NCBI GenBank assembly: GCA_014634225.1
Contig: BLFN01000951.1
Span: 2,075,768 to 2,093,267 of the forward strand
Length of the DNA stretch: 17,500 nucleotides
Direction of reading: 5' to 3'
DNA from: Acropora yongei
Taxonomy: Eukaryota > Cnidaria > Anthozoa > Scleractinia > Acroporidae
A program made the position numbers and the translations under genes. Shown one piece after another: positions 17,197 to 17,500 of the stretch (position 1 is its first letter; every line of letters starts with the position of its first letter). Below the pieces are notes generated by a model. It ran no database searches. It saw only the letters and a list, made by a program, of their open reading frames with translations, and was not told the origin of the DNA.

Positions 17197-17500
17197 TGTT
17201 TAGAAAAATTCTCTCGTAATCTCAGTTTCTTCTTTAAGGCCAAAGAGTATCGGTCTCGCAGAGAGAAGAGTTTTCCGACACAAAAAATGCTTTCGTCGTT
17301 CAGCGATGAAAGAAGAATCTTCTTCAATTTATTTCTGTTGCTCGTCGGGTTAACAGTTTTTCTGGCCAAAAATGTTGTTTCCACAACAATGTTAAGACCT
17401 TAATTTTTCGCTTCTGCGATTTGTTAAGGAACAATTTTTATGATTTAACTTAACTATTTGTTGGAATTATAATGACGACGAGGACTGCGGCCAAAGAAGA

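Larger units (their letters stand above)
16578..17500. other. Intron 8, left part (runs off the window)
   Basis: No further exon of the hydrolase domain was found in any plus-strand frame. The stretch holds a GC-rich hairpin, a weak inverted-repeat element and a direct repeat, listed separately. Confidence 0.5.

Noticed and set aside
17176..17403. 75-codon frame with a hydrophobic stretch near the right end
   Set aside because: It shows no alpha/beta-hydrolase motif expected for the next exon and no convincing acceptor in the needed phase.

Overview
The window looks like animal (eukaryotic) nuclear DNA, most likely from a cnidarian and probably a coral. It is AT-rich. Its one convincing gene is split by introns with GT..AG borders, and most of the remaining DNA is inverted-repeat (fold-back/MITE-like) elements, a tRNA-derived SINE, microsatellites and a kilobase-scale tandem array. 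The cnidarian placement is inferred from the gene architecture and repeat style. It was not searched.

The gene runs left to right. Eight exons (5015-5279, 7942-8432, 9928-10446, 11523-11844, 12215-12385, 13649-13879, 14677-15146, 16441-16577) join with consistent phases (1,0,0,1,1,1,0,2) into an 868-residue open reading frame that is incomplete at both ends. It encodes a GMC-family flavoprotein resembling bacterial cholesterol oxidase-like proteins, with the FAD dinucleotide-binding motif, a five-cysteine cluster, an HPLGGC histidine and a VGVNP asparagine. A middle domain follows, and then the start of an alpha/beta-hydrolase domain whose catalytic core must lie beyond the right edge. The architecture suggests a flavin-dependent sterol or alcohol oxidoreductase fused to an esterase/lipase-like module.

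Region by region: 1-3260 is a tandem array of a unit of about 1.33 kb. Two copies carry an identical-looking ATG plus consensus splice donor (624-665 and 1974-2015), a candidate duplicated first exon in the right phase for the gene. 3300-4091 is unassigned. 4092-4503 is a near-perfect 412-bp palindrome. 4504-5014 is unassigned AT-rich sequence. Intron 1 (5280-7941) holds a small palindrome, a 180-bp MITE-like element, an ATT microsatellite and an 883-bp element with very long terminal inverted repeats. Intron 2 contains a GC-rich C-strand-biased island. Introns 3 and 7 each contain a copy of one structured palindromic element family whose paired arms differ in sequence between copies but match within each copy. 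Intron 4 contains a tRNA-like fragment and a 217-bp inverted-repeat element. Intron 5 has an antisense tRNA-derived SINE. Intron 7 also has a 102-bp polypyrimidine tract with a CA repeat, and a TATC microsatellite.

No bacterial operon, CRISPR array, rRNA or intact tRNA gene was found.
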